DNA of 64,000 bases from CAXTPV01 sp965276715 (lineage in GTDB: Bacteria > Pseudomonadota > Alphaproteobacteria > Acetobacterales > Acetobacteraceae). Shown here one piece after another: positions 54,941-63,613 of this stretch. Position 1 is the stretch's first letter, and the number at the start of each line of letters is the position of its first letter. The notes beneath the pieces are model-generated. The model was given only the letters and a program-made list of their open reading frames with translations. It did not search any database and was not told the DNA's origin. A program made the translations under genes and the position numbers. The stretch lies in assembly GCA_965276715.1 (NCBI GenBank), contig OZ255622.1, forward strand, positions 2,170,001-2,234,000. The letters run 5' to 3'.

Positions 54941-55215
54941 GAGAATCAGCTCAAGTCGGGCGAGAATGCCGATCGAGATCGCTCGAAACGGCCTGCTGGA
55001 AGCGACGGCGCGATGAAGCCTGGCGCGTTTGAAACCGCGTTTGGCCGAGCGAGGAGCGATGGTCGAGCGGCTGCCGACGGCTCGCCGCAGGATCGTGTCA
55101 GGAATGGTTTCTCTCCTCCCTGGTTTGTCTCAATGACCGGCGACAGCGATCGCAGCCGTCCGACCAAGTGTGTGCCTGCCCTGCCGTCATGTCGGGTTGA
55201 CTCCGACGACACACC

Positions 55216-55879
55216 TCAAGACGGCCTGCTCGATCTGGGAATGAACGCCTCGTTCGGGCGGGTTTCGGCATTGTCGGTGGATTGATCGGCCATGGTGACC
55301 GCCGGCGCGGTCGCGGAATGGATTAGCCGGTAGATGAGGGCCGCGACGACGCCGCCGAGCAGCGGACCTACCGTGTAGAAAAACCAGACCGGATAGAGGC
55401 CGGTGACGATCATCGGAGCCAGCGCCCTGGCTGGATTGCCGGCGCCGCCACTCACCGGGCCGCCGAGCAGCACACCGGCGGCCAGCGCGAAGCTGATCGA
55501 GACCGCGGCGGTTCCGGCGGGGACGCGCGGATCGGTGGCCGTCGCGATCACCGTCAGGACCAGGATGAAGGCAATCAGCGCGTCGACCAGCAGGACCTGG
55601 AGGTTGCTGGTACCGTGTACCGGCGAGGGCAGGCCGAGATGGGCGTCCTGATAGGCGCCGTGGCCATAGGCCGCCCCAACAACGAGGGAGGCGAGAATGG
55701 CGCCCGCGAACTGGGCCACCACGTAGGCGGGCACGTATCGCCAGGAAAACCAGGACCAGCAGGCATGTCCCGACCGCCTCGGCCAGCATGACGCGTGCGA
55801 GATTGCCCCCGGAATAGGGGGCGGTCCCGCCGCCGGTCCGGATCGAGCCGATCGCGTTCACGGGCGCCTGTTCAGGCAA
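55216..55879 (-). pseudogene. Aquaporin (MIP family), frameshifted and missing the first NPA region
   Basis: The N-terminal helix (ARVMLAEAVGTCLLVLVFL) is read in one frame from 55879. The rest, starting near WRYVPAYVVAQFAG at about 55745, is in another frame and runs to 55216. The intervening second helix and first NPA loop (about 45 residues) are absent, as if a deletion joined the two parts out of frame. The second NPA motif (GGAGNPARALAP) and later helices are intact. A functional channel is unlikely. Confidence 0.72.
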
Positions 55880-55910
55880 GCCGCCCGCCTCCCGATGTCG
55901 TTCGTTGTGC

Positions 55911-56282
55911 TCACGCGGCGGGCGCGGGCGGCATCTGACCGTTCGGGGTCATCTTGTCGACCATGCCCGGCAGATGCTGGCTGAGTTCCGACAACAGACT
56001 TTGCGGCGCCATGCCCGACTTCGACGCCATCGCGTTGACCTGGTCGTCGCCCAGCGCACTGTGCACCTGGTCCGGCGAGACGGGCTGATTGGCGCCGTTG
56101 CCCACCCAGGATTTGGCGATGCCGCCGAGACCCGCACCCTCGAACTTCGAGATCAGGCCTTGCAACCCGCCGCCGGTGCCGCTGGCGCCGTCCTGGCCCA
56201 ACATGCTGCCGAGAATGCCCTGGATGGGAGAGGCGCCGCCGCTGCCTCCCACGTCGGAGATGACGGAATCGAGAATGCCCAT
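55911..56282 (-). CDS. YidB-family protein
   Basis: A 123-residue Gly-rich protein of the YidB (DUF937-related) family. It begins MGILDSVISDVGG and carries QGLISKFEGAGLGGIAKSWV, NQPVSPDQV and LGDDQVNAMASKSGM. Its role is unknown, though it is common in stress-linked loci. An AGAAGGAC site precedes the ATG at 56282. It is the last gene of a minus-strand stress cassette. Confidence 0.85.
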   Translation of the reverse strand: MGILDSVISDVGGSGGASPIQGILGSMLGQDGASGTGGGLQGLISKFEGAGLGGIAKSWVGNGANQPVSPDQVHSALGDDQVNAMASKSGMAPQSLLSELSQHLPGMVDKMTPNGQMPPAPAA

Positions 56283-56320
56283 GGCCGAATGTCCTTCTGT
56301 CATGAAACGATGATGGCGGG

Positions 56321-56581
56321 TCAGACGGTTCGGCGACGACCCATCAGCGCATGGTAGATGACCAGCACGACAATGGCGCCCACGACGGCCACGACCATGC
56401 TGTAGATGTTCAGGCCGGTGACTGGTGCCGCGCCCACGAGGGAAAACAGGAAGCCGCCTACCACGGCGCCCACAACGCCGAGCACGATGTCGAGAATCAG
56501 CCCCTCGCCGCTCTTGTTGATGATCTTGCTGGCGATGAAGCCGGCGATCAGTCCGAGAATGAGCCATCCGATGATCGACAT
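56321..56581 (-). CDS. GlsB/YeaQ/YmgE-family membrane protein
   Basis: An 86-residue protein with three hydrophobic Gly-rich segments. IIGWLILGLIAGFIASKI and LGVVGAVVGGFLF are typical of the transglycosylase-associated (GlsB/YeaQ/YmgE) family, which is induced by envelope and acid stress. An AAGGAG site precedes the ATG at 56581. Confidence 0.9.
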   Translation of the reverse strand: MSIIGWLILGLIAGFIASKIINKSGEGLILDIVLGVVGAVVGGFLFSLVGAAPVTGLNIYSMVVAVVGAIVVLVIYHALMGRRRTV

Positions 56582-56653
56582 CGCGTCATCCACTCCTTTG
56601 CGCGAGAAATTGGAACCGGGCGCCACTCCGGAAAGCGGCGCCCGTCGTCACGG

Positions 56654-56881
56654 TCAGGCCGCCTTCTTGGCGCCGCTGTGCTGCTCGGCGTGTGCCTTGC
56701 TCGCCTCGGCGGTGTGGTGCGTGGCGTGCGCGAGGTGGCCGTGCGCGACCTGCGCGTGATGCGCAGCCTTGTGGTGGTCACCGGCTTCGTGCGCGCGAGC
56801 CGCCTCGTGGTGATGCTGGGCCGCGGTTTCGTGATGGGTCGCAGCACTCGTGTGATGCTCGGCAGCCTTGCGCTTCGCCAT
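56654..56881 (-). CDS. Small His/Ala-rich protein
   Basis: A 75-residue protein with no Cys or Trp. About one residue in five is His and a quarter Ala, with a Lys-rich start and end. The regular HH..A..H spacing suggests a helical or disordered metal- or proton-buffering protein. An AAGGAAC site precedes the ATG, which supports translation. No family can be named with certainty. Confidence 0.7.
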   Translation of the reverse strand: MAKRKAAEHHTSAATHHETAAQHHHEAARAHEAGDHHKAAHHAQVAHGHLAHATHHTAEASKAHAEQHSGAKKAA

Positions 56882-56923
56882 GGTGGTGTTCCTTCTGTGG
56901 ACCTGACGGTTGTTGCTTGTCGG

Positions 56924-57883
56924 CTAGGCTCCCACGGTCCGACCGTCCACAGTGCGGTGGGTAACGAACAGACGGCGCTGCCTGGCAAGCGCGCCGCCGA
57001 TGGAGGCCGCGATGAAGCCGAGCAGCAGCACCCCAAAGCCGGCGAAGGCGGTCTTGGAAGCGACGGCCGCGCTGGCGTCGGCGGCGTTCTTCGCTGCCTG
57101 GACCGCCTGGTCGCGGGTCTGCTGGAACTTCGCCTGCGCATCGTCGAAGCGCTTGGCGGCGTCATCGTGGCTGATGTGCCCTTGCGCCGCCATGATGGCG
57201 ATCACGCGCTCCTTCGCTGCCGGAGCGCCGGAGCCGCCGCGGGCGAAGGTGACGAGGTTGGTGGCGACCGCCTTCTGGGCGTCCTGCGGCGTCATCGCGG
57301 CCGGATCGGGATTGGCCGGCTGCAGGTAGGCTTGGACCTGCTGCTGCATCATGTCCGGCGAGATGCCGGCAGCCTGGGCGAGCGGCTTGGCCGCCTGGCT
57401 GATGCCGCTTCCGGCCGACGAGGCGAGACCGCCGAGGGCGGAGAAGCCGCCGCCGATGATGCCGCCGATAGCCGAACTCAGCAGCCAGAACGTCAGCAGC
57501 GTCGCGATGCCCCAGGTGACAAGGCCATGCAACATGCCGTCGAAGCGGCTCTCGATGCCGGCCAGCCAGGCGGCGACGAAGCCGCCGACGAACAATGCCG
57601 CGCAACTGCTCGCCACCCACCAGATGCCGGCGCTCATGCCGAGGCTGCCGGCCGATGGGGTGCTGCCCGCATTGGTGTCGATGGTGCCGAGGCCGATGCC
57701 GGCGCCGAGCAGGCTCAGAAGCAGCTGCAGAGCTACAACGAGGATGACGCCACCGAAGATCGCGGCCCAGGAGATCCGCCGGTGCGTGTGCGATCCGCCG
57801 CTCGAGCGGGTGGTCGTGTCGATCGTGGTCGATCCCGGGTTCGAGATCTCCGGCATTCGGGTGTCGTAGGTGCTTGTGGACAA
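56924..57883 (-). CDS. Membrane protein of the stress cassette (often annotated PhnA-like)
   Basis: A 319-residue protein. A polar N-terminus (Thr/Ser-rich) precedes helices at about 38-60 and 83-112. A Gly-rich hydrophobic stretch (about 120-165) leads to a soluble helical region (about 170-275) with Gln and Ala, and a final helix (about 277-300). Similar alphaproteobacterial proteins carry the label PhnA-like, without evidence of that function. It is embedded between the His-rich gene and the YsnF-like gene. Confidence 0.75.
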   Translation of the reverse strand: MSTSTYDTRMPEISNPGSTTIDTTTRSSGGSHTHRRISWAAIFGGVILVVALQLLLSLLGAGIGLGTIDTNAGSTPSAGSLGMSAGIWWVASSCAALFVGGFVAAWLAGIESRFDGMLHGLVTWGIATLLTFWLLSSAIGGIIGGGFSALGGLASSAGSGISQAAKPLAQAAGISPDMMQQQVQAYLQPANPDPAAMTPQDAQKAVATNLVTFARGGSGAPAAKERVIAIMAAQGHISHDDAAKRFDDAQAKFQQTRDQAVQAAKNAADASAAVASKTAFAGFGVLLLGFIAASIGGALARQRRLFVTHRTVDGRTVGA

Positions 57884-57942
57884 AGCCGCCTCCCAAAGTC
57901 GGGGATGCCCGAAGGCACCCCCGTTTTGTTGATCGCGTAGAT

Positions 57943-58731
57943 TTACGCGCGGCGCTGGGTCGGCGGCACCGGAACCTGCTCGACCTTGACCTCATCGCGT
58001 CGAACGGTGTCCTTCACCGTCTCGGTGCGATCGGCGCCTTCCCTGCGCAGACTGACTTCTTCCGTGACGCGCGCCGTCTTGCCGACGACGGCCTCCTCGT
58101 TGGTCTCCGTCATCTCGATGCTCTTGTCGGTGAAGTCGGCGTCGCTTACCGGGCGGCCGTCGGTGACCGGGCGCCGGTCCATCGTCACTCGCTCGTTGTG
58201 CAGCGAGACCTGCTCCTCGACGGGCGTCTCGACGACGAAGCGCCTGATGCGGGTGGTGCCGCCGGCGACCGCACGCTTGCCGACCGACAGGCTCTCCTCG
58301 GCGAGTTCGAGGGTGCCGTTCTCGGCGCCAGCCCGCGCTTCCACCGCCGGCGCCGTCGTCGTCCGGGTCGTGGTGGTCTCGGCCATGCCATAGGACGCGG
58401 CGCGCTCGTCGAGATCGATCGGGCCATGGCTCTCGAGGATGGCGCTGACCCGCGCCACATGCTCCTCGCCGACCCTGACGGAGACGACGGTCGAGCCGCT
58501 CTCGACGCTTCGGTCGTAGACCGCGGTGTCGTGACCCGTCTCGCCGCCGAAGATGCTCGCCCAGAAGCCTTGCTTGTGTTCCGTGGTCGCACCGCTTCCC
58601 GCTGATGCCGGCATTGCCTTGGCGTGTTGCGTGATCACGCTCTCTGGCACGCTGGCGGCCTTCAGGTCACGCACCGCGTCATCGGCGTGGGCCGCCGTAT
58701 CATACATGGCGACCAGATTCTGTTCATTCAT
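57943..58731 (-). CDS. YsnF/AvaK-type stress protein (DUF2382)
   Basis: A 262-residue protein. The N-terminal part (about 5-110) looks like the general-stress-protein 17M domain (VAMYDTAAHADDAVRDL). The C-terminal part (about 140-255) is a DUF2382/YsnF domain, with LELAEESLSVGKR, TDKSIEMTETNEEAVV and VKDTVRRDEV. These are PRC-barrel-associated stress proteins of unknown mechanism. Its start overlaps the upstream paralogue by four bases. Confidence 0.85.
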   Translation of the reverse strand: MNEQNLVAMYDTAAHADDAVRDLKAASVPESVITQHAKAMPASAGSGATTEHKQGFWASIFGGETGHDTAVYDRSVESGSTVVSVRVGEEHVARVSAILESHGPIDLDERAASYGMAETTTTRTTTAPAVEARAGAENGTLELAEESLSVGKRAVAGGTTRIRRFVVETPVEEQVSLHNERVTMDRRPVTDGRPVSDADFTDKSIEMTETNEEAVVGKTARVTEEVSLRREGADRTETVKDTVRRDEVKVEQVPVPPTQRRA

Positions 58732-59156
58732 TGTGCTTCTCCTGAGTTATCGTTTTGTTGGCTCGGTCCCGCTGTAGTGCGGGTCACGACGGCGTCCTGT
58801 TCGCGCACGGTCACAGTCTCACGATGGGTTTCGGTGACGCGCACGCGGCGGATCCTGACCTCCTCCTTGAGGACAAGCCGCCGCTCGACGACGACAATTT
58901 CCTCCACGACCGACATGATCGTGATGTCGCCTTCTTCCCGGACCGGCGGCGCCGCATCGATCCTGCGCCCGATCGGCACGATCTCGATCTCGATCCGTGC
59001 GTGCGTCAGCTCCTGTTCGACCAGCCGCTCATGCTCGCTCGTGACCGTGCTGACACGCACCGTGTCGCCCGCGCCTTGACGCACCGACACCGACAACTCC
59101 TCGGCGCTCAGCGTCAAAACCGAATCGACCCCTCGTGGATCGACAGCGACCGGCAT
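58728..59156 (-). CDS. Single YsnF-like (DUF2382) protein
   Basis: A 142-residue protein with LTLSAEELSVSVRQG at its N-terminus and a highly charged beta-rich second half ending VRIRRVRVTETHRETVTVRE. It resembles the C-terminal domain of the next gene and is probably a partner or duplicate. It is the first gene of the six-gene minus-strand cassette reaching to 55911. Confidence 0.75.
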   Translation of the reverse strand: MPVAVDPRGVDSVLTLSAEELSVSVRQGAGDTVRVSTVTSEHERLVEQELTHARIEIEIVPIGRRIDAAPPVREEGDITIMSVVEEIVVVERRLVLKEEVRIRRVRVTETHRETVTVREQDAVVTRTTAGPSQQNDNSGEAQ

Positions 59157-59338
59157 GTTGTCATCCTATACCAACAAACGTTGAGACCGGCGCCGTTGAA
59201 TGACTCGGTTCGACATGTTGTCGACCGTGATACAACGAAGACTAGACTGTCCGGTTGTTCGTCGCATCGGCCGGATATCGAGAAGCGACTATGCAAAAAC
59301 GCACTCTTGCGTTTTCCGAACGCGCACCGGCCGTGCTC

Positions 59339-60268
59339 TCATACCGCAACGTTGCCGTTCGGACGCAGAGCGGCATCGGCTGGACTGAGTTTATCGGCGC
59401 GTTCTCGAAAGCAATCGGTGATGTGCGAGAGTGCCGCCCTGATCCGGACATTCGCGCGATTGTCGCGATGCACAACCAGCCAGATCCCCGCGCAGGGGAC
59501 CGGGGATGGCGTGGTCAATTGCACCAGGCCTCGCTCGCGGTCCGCCCGGAACCGCGCCAGGCACGCCACCCCTCCACCATGAACCGCGGCCAAGACCGCG
59601 GCCTCGTGACTGGTGGTCTGCAATGCGATGCGAGCGCGGGGCATGAGGTCCGACAACCAGCCAGCCTGCCTCGCATCCTCGATGTCCGCGAACTGGGCGA
59701 TCAGGTGATGGCCGGGGCCGCCGCTGTCGAAATCCAGTTCCCCATGCCGTTCCAGGTATTCGGGCGAGACGTAGAGTCCGAACGCGATGGTGCCGACACG
59801 GCGGACGACGAGGTCGTGCTGCACCGGCTGCGCGAGCCGCACCGAGATGTCGGCCTCTCGCATGGAAAGGCTCAGTTCCCGCGGATCGGGGATCAGCTCG
59901 ATCATGATGTCGGGATGCTGAAGATGCAGCGTCGAGAAGCAGGGAGCGAGGATGTGGCTGGCGATGCTTTCCGGACAGGTGACGCGAACGAGGCCGGCGA
60001 GCAGCGTGTCGCGACCGCCCACCGAGCGTTCGAGGGAGAGCGCCTCGGCCTCCAGACGCTCAGCCTGCTCTCGAACAGCCAGCCCTGCGAGCGTCGGGAC
60101 ATAACCGTCCGGCGTGCGGTTGAGCAGGCGCACGCCGAGACTGGCTTCCAGCGACGCGAGCCGGCGACCCACGGTGGATTGGGCGACGTGGAGGTCCTTG
60201 GCAGCCCCCGAGAGACTGCCGTGGCGCGTGACGGCGAGAAAGAACCGCAGGTCGTCCCAATCGAGCAT
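59339..60268 (-). CDS. LysR-family transcriptional regulator
   Basis: A 309-residue LysR regulator. An N-terminal winged helix (LRFFLAVTRHGSLSGAAKDLHVAQSTVGRRLASLE, here noted as a pattern) leads to a periplasmic-binding-like effector domain. It is divergent from the OsmC-family gene, the usual target arrangement, so it may respond to a stress or electrophile and control that gene. ATG at 60268 was chosen over a GTG two codons earlier. Confidence 0.88.
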   Translation of the reverse strand: MLDWDDLRFFLAVTRHGSLSGAAKDLHVAQSTVGRRLASLEASLGVRLLNRTPDGYVPTLAGLAVREQAERLEAEALSLERSVGGRDTLLAGLVRVTCPESIASHILAPCFSTLHLQHPDIMIELIPDPRELSLSMREADISVRLAQPVQHDLVVRRVGTIAFGLYVSPEYLERHGELDFDSGGPGHHLIAQFADIEDARQAGWLSDLMPRARIALQTTSHEAAVLAAVHGGGVACLARFRADRERGLVQLTTPSPVPCAGIWLVVHRDNRANVRIRAALSHITDCFRERADKLSPADAALRPNGNVAV

Positions 60269-60465
60269 GAGCACTGGCCGCGCGTTTTCGCATGTCCACT
60301 CACCGGCTTTGGTTCTGGGTCGGCCGGAGCGGGAGGGTTATACGGTGCTGCCGATGTCCGGCCACATGTTCATAGAAGTATCGGATGTGCCGGGCAATCC
60401 GGCCGGTTCTGGTGCGCGGGCCATGGTCGCGTACCAGACGAACGACCGACGAAAGGACATGTTCG

Positions 60466-61047
60466 ATGACCAAACGGCCAACAACACGCGGTCCGCCCGT
60501 GACGCCGATTCCCAAGCCCGCGCTCGACGCGCTGATCGCGAGGGGCCGTGCCGACCCGACCGCCACGCGAACGCTGCGCTGTCGCACGGTGGCGCAGGGA
60601 CGCTTCCACCAGCTCAACTATATCCGCAATCTGCCGCCTCAGCCTGTCATGGAAGACGAGCCCGAGGGCCTGATGGGCGAGGATCTCGCGCCGAACGCCT
60701 CTGAAGCGTTGCTGGCCGCCTTCGGGTCGTGCCTGGCCATCGGCATTCACGCGAACGCCGTCGCCCGGCGCATCCCGATCCGATCGCTCGCGCTGGAATT
60801 GGAGGCGGACATCAACACCACCGCGGTCTGGGGGACAGGCGACGTCGATCCGAAACCGATCGGTTTCGAGACGATCCGGGTGACGGTCCATTTGGGTGCG
60901 GAGGCCTCCGACGACGTCCTCTCGGCGCTGATCAGACATGCGACATTATGGTCGCCGGTCGCCAACACCCTCCACAATCCGGTCCATCTGGACGTCAGCC
61001 TGGGCAGCGGCGCGCCGCCACTTCCGATCGATTCCAGGGCCGCATAA
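60466..61047 (+). CDS. OsmC-family protein with one cysteine
   Basis: A 193-residue OsmC/Ohr-type protein. ALLAAFGSCLAIGIHANAV holds the peroxidatic-type cysteine. The second conserved cysteine, normally at the CPV position of the later helix, is missing: HATLWSPVANTL stands there. Peroxide reduction by the usual two-cysteine mechanism is therefore doubtful. An AAAGGAC site lies upstream of ATG at 60466. The divergent LysR gene is the likely regulator. Confidence 0.83.
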   Translation: MTKRPTTRGPPVTPIPKPALDALIARGRADPTATRTLRCRTVAQGRFHQLNYIRNLPPQPVMEDEPEGLMGEDLAPNASEALLAAFGSCLAIGIHANAVARRIPIRSLALELEADINTTAVWGTGDVDPKPIGFETIRVTVHLGAEASDDVLSALIRHATLWSPVANTLHNPVHLDVSLGSGAPPLPIDSRAA

Positions 61048-61163
61048 GGCATGCGTGAACCAGAAGAGCGGAAACCGTTGGCGGTGGCGACCGGGCGGTC
61101 GAGAAGCCGCCGCGGCAGCAATCCGCACGCATCCTTCGGCGGCTTCACATTGAGTCAGCCCGA

Positions 61164-63161
61164 CTAGGCGACTGTCCCGACGGAAGCCGCGCATATCTGC
61201 GCCGGCTCCCAGGGGCCGTGCGCCGGGTCGTTTCGCGAGTTAACGAGAACTGAAATCGGGTCATGGTCCGTCAGGAAGGCGCGTTCGAAAGCGGCGGCAC
61301 TCACCGGCGCACCGAACAGATAGCCTTGCGCCTCGCCGCAACCGGTCTCCTCGACCAGTGCGGCCTGCCGCGGCGTCTCGACGCCCTCGGCGATCACGCC
61401 CAGGCCGAATGCGCCCGCCAGGCTGACGATCGCGCGGACGATGGGCGCGTCCAAGGCACTGTCGCCGATCGCACGGACGAACGTCTGGTCGATCTTGAGC
61501 CTCGTGAGCGGGTATTTCTTTAACTGGCTGAGCGAAGCATAACCGGTTCCATAGTCATCGAACGCGACGCCCGCCCCCAGGGCGCGAAGCTGCTGGAGAG
61601 TTTGTTCGAGCCCGGCTTGGTGATGCAGGATCACATTCTCCGTGATCTCGATTTCCAGCGCCGATCCAGGCAGGTTCGAGGCCTCCAGGCAAGCGCGGAC
61701 CTTCTCGACGAGCGTGCCCGAACGGCACTGCACGTCGAACAGATTGACGGCCATGGTCAACCTTGGAGGGAATCGTGCACGCCAGTCGGACACTTGCCGG
61801 CAGGCGGACTCGATCACCCATTGGCCGACGCTGGCCGCCAAGGCGCTACGCTCGAGAGCAGGCAGGAAAGCGGCGGGTGCGAGCAATCCACGCGATGGGT
61901 GCCGCCAGCGCAGCAGCGCCTCGGCGCCCACGATCCGCCGGTCGGCGAGCCGGACCTGCGGCTGAAAAAACAGCTCCAATTCGCCGCGCTCGAAGGCAAG
62001 GCGAAGCTCCTCGTCACACGACATCCGGTCCATCGCCTCGGTGCGCAGCGCCGGGTCGTAAAGACGGGCGCAGTGACGGCCCTCCGCCTTCGCCCGGTAG
62101 AGCGCCATGTCGGCGTTGGAGAACAGCTCGTCGGCATCGGCGCCATGAAGGCGATTGAGGGCGATGCCGATGCTGGCGCCGATCCTGATGGATTGGTCGC
62201 CGAGGGATAGCGGATCCGCAACAGACGTGACGACGCGGTCGGCGATGAAGACTGCCTGGACCGGATCGTCGACCTCCCGCAACAGGACCGCGAATTCATC
62301 CCCGCCAACGCGTGCCACCAGATCGTTAGGACCCGCGGTCCGCTGCAGCCGGCCGGCGATGTCGCGCAGGACCTGGTCTCCCGCGGGATGTCCAAGCGTG
62401 TCGTTGACTTGTTTGAACCCATCGAGGTCGAGCAGCAGCAGCGCGCCGGCCCCTGAGCCCGCCGTGATCTGCGCCAAGGCCTCTCGCAGGGCGAGCCGGT
62501 TGGAGATGTCGGTCACCGGATCCAGGTGCGCCAGTCTCGACAGGCGCTCCTCGTTGGCCAGACGCTCGGCCATCTGCCGGCCGGTCGCCTCCGCCTCCGC
62601 CAGCTTGACCAGACTCCAGTCGCGCCACAGGCGCAGGTGGCTGCCGACGACGGAGACGGCGCCAAACATCATGGCGACCGTGATCGCGGCACTCGGCCGG
62701 TCGGCGACCGATAGTCCGACGATGGGCAGCAGGACGATATAGGCGATCAGCGGAATGGACGTCGCATGGAAGGCGGTGCGGCAACCGATCGTGGTCAGGG
62801 AGGTGCTGAGGAGGGAGCCGAGCAACAGGAAGGCGGCACATGCGCCGCCCCAGCCATCCATGTAGGTGACCTCCTCCAGGGAGATGCCGCCGAACACGAT
62901 GCTGTTCGAGGCGAGGAGAGCGATCGCGAGCGGATGGAAGATGGGTCCGGTCGCGGATATGCGCGGCCGGCGCCCCGAAAAGCAGGTATGCTCGGCAATC
63001 TGGAGGAGAGCATACAGACCCACCCACGCGAAAGCCCGTCCCCATCCGATGAAGGAGCCGAAGCTCGCCGCAGTGAACACGCAGATGAACAGCCGCAGCC
63101 CGAGCTGCCGATGTCTGGCACGGAAGACGGCGGCAAGCGAGGCGCGGGCGGTGTCGCTCAT
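61164..63161 (-). CDS. Membrane-bound GGDEF-EAL cyclic-di-GMP protein
   Basis: A protein of about 665 residues. Five or six N-terminal helices (MASE-like, about 20-190) precede a linker, a GGDEF domain (GGDEF motif intact) and an EAL domain with EALLRW, EITENVIL and FDDYGTGYAS, so both activities look possible. The allosteric I-site before GGDEF reads GPND, with its Arg lost, so product inhibition should be absent. ATG at 63161 gives a sensible N-terminus; a longer frame to 63278 exists. Confidence 0.91.
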   Translation of the reverse strand: MSDTARASLAAVFRARHRQLGLRLFICVFTAASFGSFIGWGRAFAWVGLYALLQIAEHTCFSGRRPRISATGPIFHPLAIALLASNSIVFGGISLEEVTYMDGWGGACAAFLLLGSLLSTSLTTIGCRTAFHATSIPLIAYIVLLPIVGLSVADRPSAAITVAMMFGAVSVVGSHLRLWRDWSLVKLAEAEATGRQMAERLANEERLSRLAHLDPVTDISNRLALREALAQITAGSGAGALLLLDLDGFKQVNDTLGHPAGDQVLRDIAGRLQRTAGPNDLVARVGGDEFAVLLREVDDPVQAVFIADRVVTSVADPLSLGDQSIRIGASIGIALNRLHGADADELFSNADMALYRAKAEGRHCARLYDPALRTEAMDRMSCDEELRLAFERGELELFFQPQVRLADRRIVGAEALLRWRHPSRGLLAPAAFLPALERSALAASVGQWVIESACRQVSDWRARFPPRLTMAVNLFDVQCRSGTLVEKVRACLEASNLPGSALEIEITENVILHHQAGLEQTLQQLRALGAGVAFDDYGTGYASLSQLKKYPLTRLKIDQTFVRAIGDSALDAPIVRAIVSLAGAFGLGVIAEGVETPRQAALVEETGCGEAQGYLFGAPVSAAAFERAFLTDHDPISVLVNSRNDPAHGPWEPAQICAASVGTVA

Positions 63162-63613
63162 GGGGATCCGCAATCCGAGGCTGTCAGGACGATCAGGATA
63201 CGCCATCTCTGGTAAACCGATCGTGAACCGAAGGCGTCGCGCGCCATCGGTCTGACCAACGGCTGCAATCGCGAGCATGCGGGCCCGCGCTGCCTGGGCG
63301 GTCCTCGTTCATTTGTCTGTTTAAAACGCTATTTGAGACAGACGGCAAATCGCGTCCGCGCGCCGCTCGTGAAATGTTGAACAGAAATCAGCTGAAACTT
63401 CCTTCACAGGCGGAATGTGCCCGATTAGTCAGTGTAATTGCTGGCACGGTTGCCGGCTCAGTCGGCCCCACCAACGGATGGCCGATGACAAGGGGAGGTT
63501 CAGACATGTCGCCGCGCCGCGGTCCCGCGGTCGTCCCTGTTTTCTGACAAATCATATCGGTGAAGCTCGACGGCGACAGCCGCTTGCCGACACACATCCA
63601 TCGGAGGCAACTC
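63162..63613. other. Intergenic region between the GGDEF-EAL and glutaminase-like genes
   Basis: About 450 bases between divergent genes. The right half is somewhat more AT-rich and contains a short upstream frame with a strong ribosome-binding site (63506-63547). The left part could include up to 39 extra codons of the GGDEF-EAL gene. I saw no repeat, tRNA or clear terminator. Confidence 0.4.
63506..63547 (+). CDS. Possible 13-residue leader peptide
   Basis: An ATG at 63506 is preceded, seven bases earlier, by AGGGGAGG, the strongest ribosome-binding site in this area. It opens a 13-codon frame (MSPRRGPAVVPVF) ending TGA at 63547, 66 bases before the next gene. It could be a regulatory leader peptide, or a strong site arising by chance. 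Confidence 0.3.
   Translation: MSPRRGPAVVPVF

Noticed and set aside
59255..60469. A 404-codon plus-strand frame antisense to the LysR gene
   Set aside because: The LysR helix-turn-helix and effector domain are clear on the minus strand; the plus frame has no recognisable feature.
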